This document shows, in pieces, positions 60,514-64,000 of a stretch of 64,000 bases of DNA. This DNA is from Bradyrhizobium sp. Ghvi (GTDB lineage Bacteria; Pseudomonadota; Alphaproteobacteria; Rhizobiales; Xanthobacteraceae), in contig NZ_FOVU01000013.1 of the NCBI RefSeq assembly GCF_900115265.1, positions 88,179-152,178 of the forward strand. Reading direction: 5' to 3'. Position numbers and translations under genes: made by a program. A model generated the notes under the pieces. That model had not been told where the DNA came from and did not search any database. It worked only from the letters and a program-made list of their open reading frames with translations. Position 1 is the first letter of the stretch. The number at the start of each line of letters is the position of its first letter.

Positions 60514-61461
60514 CTACTTGCGCGGACGTTCTCGCTCACGCACGACGTCCTTCGCCCGCTTGTCGGACCTGAGCCCGAGGTAGACGGGCTGGCGCAGTTC
60601 GCCCTTACTCGTCCATTCCGCAAATTTGACCTCGGCAACCAACGAGGGCTTGACCCAGGTCGTGGCGGCCTCGTCCTTCACTTTGGCAGGGAAGGGTGAT
60701 TTCGGGGTCGTCAGCTTCACGAGATTGGTGTGGAGGTCTTCCAGGACCTTGTGGCTGAAGCCAGTGCCAACGTGTCCGATATAGCGCCATGTGTCGTCTT
60801 CCCGCACAGCGAGGACCAGGGCGCCGAAGTATGGTCTTGTACGCCTCGGCGCCGTGAAACCCGCGATCACCACTTCCTGCCGCTTTGCCGTCTTGATCTT
60901 CAGCCAATCCGCCGTTCGGCTTCCGGACGCATACGCGCTGTCGGCGCGCTTCGCCATGACGCCTTCTAGACCCTTCCGCTCGGCCTCGGCGAAGAATTTC
61001 GTGCCGTTCGCTTTGCGGTGACGGCTGAAGGCGATCAGCCGGTGACGCGGCAGGATTGCTTTCAGTCTCTCCTTGCGCTCGAGAAGAGGCTGTTTGCGCA
61101 AATCAACTTTGTTCTGAAACATGAGATCGAAGGCGCAATACAGGAGCTTCGCTTCATGACGTAGCGCGTTCTGAAGCAGCTGGAAATGCGAGACGCCTTC
61201 CTTTCCGATCGCGACGAGCTCGCCATCGATCACGGCGTCGCCCTTCACGCCCTCCAGCGCTTTGGCGACCTCGATATAGTTGCGGCTGATGATCTTGCCG
61301 TTGCGGCTGTAGAGCGAAACCTTGCCCCGCTGGATTTCCGCGATCATCCGGAAGCCGTCGTACTTATCCTCGAAAACCCAGCCGGGGTCGTCGAACGGCG
61401 CATCAGTGAGCGTAGCGAGCATCGGCTGCAGGCGCTTGGGCAGGGTCGACGTCCGGCTCAT
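60514..61461 (-). CDS. ATP-dependent DNA ligase, stand-alone (LigC/LigD-ligase-like)
   Basis: From MSRTSTLPKRLQPMLATL at 61461 the product is 315 residues, a ligase domain plus OB-fold. The adenylated lysine is K33 in EDKYDGFRMI. Other motifs are SRNGKIIS, DGELVAI, CAFDLMF, EGVMAKRADSAY and WLKIKTAKRQE. It lacks the primase and phosphoesterase modules of LigD, so it is a LigC-type end-joining ligase, probably a helper of the nearby Ku. It is intact, in contrast to the LigD remnant. Confidence 0.85.
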   Translation of the reverse strand: MSRTSTLPKRLQPMLATLTDAPFDDPGWVFEDKYDGFRMIAEIQRGKVSLYSRNGKIISRNYIEVAKALEGVKGDAVIDGELVAIGKEGVSHFQLLQNALRHEAKLLYCAFDLMFQNKVDLRKQPLLERKERLKAILPRHRLIAFSRHRKANGTKFFAEAERKGLEGVMAKRADSAYASGSRTADWLKIKTAKRQEVVIAGFTAPRRTRPYFGALVLAVREDDTWRYIGHVGTGFSHKVLEDLHTNLVKLTTPKSPFPAKVKDEAATTWVKPSLVAEVKFAEWTSKGELRQPVYLGLRSDKRAKDVVRERERPRK

Positions 61462-61604
61462 TCGAGGCCAATCCTTAAGAGCACGTTGCGAAATGCATGG
61501 ACGTCCTTCAAGGATTAGGGAACGCTTCGGGACCACGTCGTGTTCCGCAGGCATCGTGGCGTGCGAGACGTTGAGGATCGACCGGGCGAGCGCGGATCAG
61601 ACCT

Positions 61605-62202
61605 ATGGCCAGAAAACTGAAGACCTATCAGACCTCGCTGGGCTTCTTCGATCTGGCGATCGCCGCTCCCTCCATGAAAGCGGCTCTCGAAGCCTGGGGC
61701 GCCGACAGCAATCTCTTCCACCAGGGCGCGGCGAAGGAAAGCGACGATCCGGACGTCATCGAGGCGACCATGGCTGCGCCGGGCGTCGTTCTGAAGAGAC
61801 CCGTCGGCTCTAACGGGCCGTTCAAGGAGCATGCCGAGTTACCGACCTACCTTGCAGGCGGCAGTTCAAAGAAGACAGATCGTCGTCAACGGCGGAAGCC
61901 TTCGAAGGTGGCCAACGACGATGCGGCCGACCGGAAGGTCGCACTTGCTTTCGAGAAGGAGCAGAAGCGACGGGAGCGCGAACGTGCCAAGGAAGAGGCC
62001 ACCCGGCAGAAGGAGCGCGAGCGACGGCAGCACGCCGTCGACAAGGCGCAAGGTGCTTTGGACGCGGCCCGTCGCAAGCACGAAGAAACGGCCGCTGACA
62101 TTCAACAACAGCTCGAGGTTCTTGAGGAAAGCGCGCGGGATGAGGACGCGCGTTGGGAAAAGGGCCCGGTTGGAAGACGCGTTACGACGGGCGCGAGGTT
62201 AG
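61605..62202 (+). pseudogene. Coiled-coil, TolA-like hypothetical protein with a C-terminal frameshift
   Basis: The frame starts MARKLKTYQTSLGFFDLAIA and continues to a long Lys/Arg/Glu coiled coil (residues ~110-185, KEQKRRERERAKEEATRQKE and following). Near 62160, in GGGAAAAGGGCCC, the frame slips: the expected ending ARLEDALRRARG is in the neighbouring frame and stops at 62202. Without correction the frame runs on as unrelated sequence to 62414. It is a Bradyrhizobium-type protein near the ku/lig genes, with no known function. Confidence 0.65.
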
Positions 62203-62295
62203 GTCTCGAAGTGCGACCATCTCGTGTCTTAGCATTTGCGCCTGCTTTTCCGCCGATAGCGGAAATTGTCAATCTAAATTGTGAAATCTCCAGTC

Positions 62296-62499
62296 TTATC
62301 CGTTGCGCTCTTCCTGCAAGATGCGCTCCAGATCATCCTCGAAGATGTTCTGCGTTGCTTCAAAGAGAGCCAGGAGCTTCAGAGCTTCTGCCGTGTTTGC
62401 ACCGCCCTTGCTGACCATCCGTTGCTGCCTTTCGACGATCTGACGTCCTTTGGCAACATGGTGACGGGCAAGGATGACACGTTCGGAATCACGAGACAT
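62296..62499 (-). CDS. Small helical hypothetical protein (67 aa)
   Basis: From ATG 62499 it reads MSRDSERVILARHHVAKGRQ, then IVERQQRMVSKGGANTAEAL and an acidic helical ending. The pattern (RHHVAxGRxIVxRQ) is that of small conserved rhizobial proteins found singly. The frame extends further upstream, but the earlier part is not protein-like. Function unknown. Confidence 0.6.
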   Translation of the reverse strand: MSRDSERVILARHHVAKGRQIVERQQRMVSKGGANTAEALKLLALFEATQNIFEDDLERILQEERNG

Positions 62500-62663
62500 T
62501 GGTGGCTCTGCTGCAGGCGGGAGCGCGATTGGTCTCTCAGCCACCGGTGCCCGCGGGCAGAGTGCCTTTGCCGGTGATGACCAGATCATATTCCGTTTCG
62601 CGAATTCGGACACTGTCCAATTCAAGCCAGTCAATGTTGAATGGTGCCTCGCGGCGAGCGTGC

Positions 62664-62852
62664 TCAGACTGAGCGATCGCTTGTTAACGGTCGGTCGGAA
62701 AGCGCCCGTGCGGCGGCCTCATTGACTTTTGCGCGGTCGCGCCTGTCCTCCGGAGGAAGCTCCATCACCGCTCGATGGAGCTCCGCAGGGATCGTCAGCG
62801 GACTATCGAGCGGCTTTTCCGCCCACTCCCAGAAGCGGTCAAAGGCATCCAT
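62664..62852 (-). CDS. Small hypothetical protein coupled to ligD (62 aa)
   Basis: The ATG at 62850-62852 shares one base with the ligD stop (TAATG). The product MDAFDRFWEWAEKPLDSPLT, then IPAELHRAVMELPPEDRRDR, looks well formed and acidic. It may have been translated with LigD. Function unknown; with ligD disrupted it may no longer be expressed from its native promoter. Confidence 0.55.
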   Translation of the reverse strand: MDAFDRFWEWAEKPLDSPLTIPAELHRAVMELPPEDRRDRAKVNEAAARALSDRPLTSDRSV

Positions 62853-63493
62853 TACAGATCCTCCCGAAGCCCCCTGAAGAAGGGATGGCGCACTTTCCCC
62901 TCGGCTGATTTTGCACGGTACTCTATCTCGGCCAGCAGCTTGGGCTCGACCCAGATTCCTTTGTGCGCAATCCGCTTTGCATAAGGCTGCGTCTTGCGGA
63001 TCAACGGCTTCAGGCGCTTCTGAAGGTCGGCGGCTGATGCCTTGTCGAACCCATGGTCCACCTTCCCGGCGTATATTAGATCGTCGCCCTTGCGCCGGCC
63101 GACGTAGATGCCGTCCCACTTTCCCTCGTCGAGTGCGAAACCGGCAATAGTCAGCGTCTCACGCTGCGCGCAGGTCTTCTTGACCCAGTCATTCGTGCGT
63201 CCTTTCGGATAGGGGCTGCCCCGAACCTTCGAGACGACACCTTCGAGGCCAAGCTTGCAGGCGTGCGCAAACATCTCGCGGCCGTCGATCTCGAAGCTTT
63301 CGCTGAACTGGATGTCAGTGCCGCCTAGGATCTTCTTGAGTTCGGCTTTGCGCTGAAAGAGCGGCAGCTTCCGGATATCTCGGCCGTTCAGATAGAGCAG
63401 ATCGAACGCTACGAGCACGATGCTCTTCGATTTGCCCTTAAGCTCGTTCTGCAGAACCGAGAAGTCAGTCGTGCCGTCCGCGGACGGTACCAC
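62852..63493 (-). pseudogene. ligD: LigD ligase-domain remnant, cut by an IS21-family element
   Basis: The frame covers the second half of the LigD ligase module: IVLVAFDLLYLNGRDIRKLP, EGVVSKVRGSPYPKGRTNDW, VKKTCAQRETLTIAGFALDE, and an OB-fold ending KVRHPFFRGLREDL. The adenylation motif and everything upstream are separated by inserted DNA beginning near 63494. Long-type LigD of rhizobia also has polymerase and phosphoesterase modules, which would lie beyond the insertion. It cannot work as a ligase as it stands. Confidence 0.8.
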
Positions 63494-64000
63494 TGCGGAT
63501 TCCGACGAAGTCGCCCAGGCGTACCGATATGAAGTCGCCCGTGGATTCCGAGACGATGTCGCCCACCTTTCCGATTTGATCTCGCCCAGCGGCGAGGCGT
63601 TCTGGCCGGCTGGTTCTCTGGCATCGGTCAAGCCGCGCGGTCAATCTGGAATCGCGACTTCAACCTTTTTTCTTCTTCTGCGATTGCTGTGGGCATGTGG
63701 GCAACGCGATTGCGTTGTCCAAGCGCAGCGGCATGTCCACAGCGCTCAGGTCTTTCGGGCGGATTGCCGAGTTCGGCGCAGGCTCTCACCGGTGAGGTCG
63801 AGCCGATGGGCATTGTGGACGAGGCGATCGAGCACGGCGTCGGCATAGGTGGGATCTCCAATGAGCAGATGCCACTGGTCCACGGGGAGCTGGCTGGTGA
63901 CGATGGTGGAGCGATGACCGTAGCGATCTTCGAGGATTTCCAGGAGGTCGTGACGGGCGCCGGCATCGAGCGGCTCGAGCCCCCAATCATCGAGGATCAG
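63494..64000 (-). mobile_element. IS21-family insertion sequence, 3' part
   Basis: Starting near TGCGGATTCCG (63494) there are four repeats that each end in TCGCCC, at 63516, 63540, 63564 and 63587. This ~24-bp spacing is typical of the subterminal transposase-binding repeats of IS21 elements. The istB gene end follows and runs off the window. The exact end and target duplication cannot be confirmed without the other side. The element interrupts ligD. Confidence 0.8.
63746..64000 (-). CDS. istB: IstB-type transposition helper ATPase, 3' part
   Basis: The reverse strand from the window edge reads LILDDWGLEPLDAGARHDLL, then EILEDRYGHRSTIVTSQLPV, DQWHLLIGDPTYADAVLDRL and VHNAHRLDLTGESLRRTR to a stop at 63746. 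This is the C-terminal part of IS21 IstB, including the Walker B LILDDWG and the sensor segment. It helps the IstA transposase to choose targets. The N-terminus and istA lie beyond the window. Confidence 0.88.
   Translation of the reverse strand: MILDDWGLEPLDAGARHDLLEILEDRYGHRSTIVTSQLPVDQWHLLIGDPTYADAVLDRLVHNAHRLDLTGESLRRTRQSARKT

Noticed and set aside
62414..62850. Extended coding readings around the coiled-coil protein end and the small gene at 62296-62499
   Set aside because: Sequence upstream of the chosen starts, or past the frameshift, loses protein-like character.

Overview
The window is high-GC DNA from an alphaproteobacterium, most likely Bradyrhizobium or a close relative. This is inferred from codon use, a Ku/LigD end-joining locus embedded among small zinc-ribbon proteins of rhizobial type, a three-part LivKHMGF-linked aromatic catabolism block, and dense GC-rich intergenic palindromes. 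No rRNA or complete tRNA is present.

Layout. (1) 0-9.7 kb: small exported proteins, an SGNH hydrolase, then a SARP/TPR regulator divergent from a PAP2 (vanadium-haloperoxidase-like) phosphatase with an N-terminal Gly-Asp-Ser tandem repeat and a subtilisin-like protease. A lower-GC run of four or five exported proteins of unknown function follows. (2) 9.8-21.4 kb: an AtuA/DUF4387 pair with an MFS transporter and a divergent GntR regulator, then an aromatic module: IclR regulator, 4HBT thioesterase, FAD monooxygenase, aryl-CoA ligase, aromatic-acid MFS, gentisate 1,2-dioxygenase and fumarylpyruvate hydrolase. Together these read as a CoA-thioester route into gentisate, of the salicylyl-CoA to gentisyl-CoA to gentisate type. 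(3) 21.6-31.5 kb: a MarR-controlled operon with a two-component flavin monooxygenase (reductase plus HpaB-like oxygenase), a cupin, a complete branched-chain-type ABC importer, a DUF2848 protein and an amidase, probably import and breakdown of an aromatic amide or acid. (4) 31.6-32.0 kb: two oppositely oriented 3' tRNA fragments (Met/CAT and Glu/CTC), taken as attachment-site scars. (5) 32.2-56.2 kb: an accessory region packed with immunity-type genes. It holds a large helical-repeat protein with a SLATT-like 2TM protein and a HEPN protein; a frameshifted restriction-nuclease/STAND NTPase; an HNH protein; a chimeric ATPase remnant; a NERD-STAND NTPase paired with a SIR2 protein; an ApeA-type HEPN protein with a DUF2971 protein; a Gabija system (GajA/GajB); a YiiX-like cysteine peptidase; and a DUF4209/HEPN-like protein. 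(6) 56.3-64 kb: a DNA repair region (SRAP, dinB stub, Ku, Nudix, LigC-like ligase, LigD remnant) carrying several single-base frameshifts and interrupted by an IS21-family element that runs off the right edge.

Three regulatory regions stand out. One has three 12-bp operator-like sites exactly 19 bp apart in front of the GntR gene. One has related 15-bp palindromic sites, also 19 bp apart, between the thioesterase and the monooxygenase. One has a perfect 8-bp inverted repeat over the -35 box of the MarR-controlled operon. The most promising undescribed systems are the NERD-STAND/SIR2 pair, the ApeA-HEPN/DUF2971 pair and the helical-repeat/SLATT/HEPN trio.
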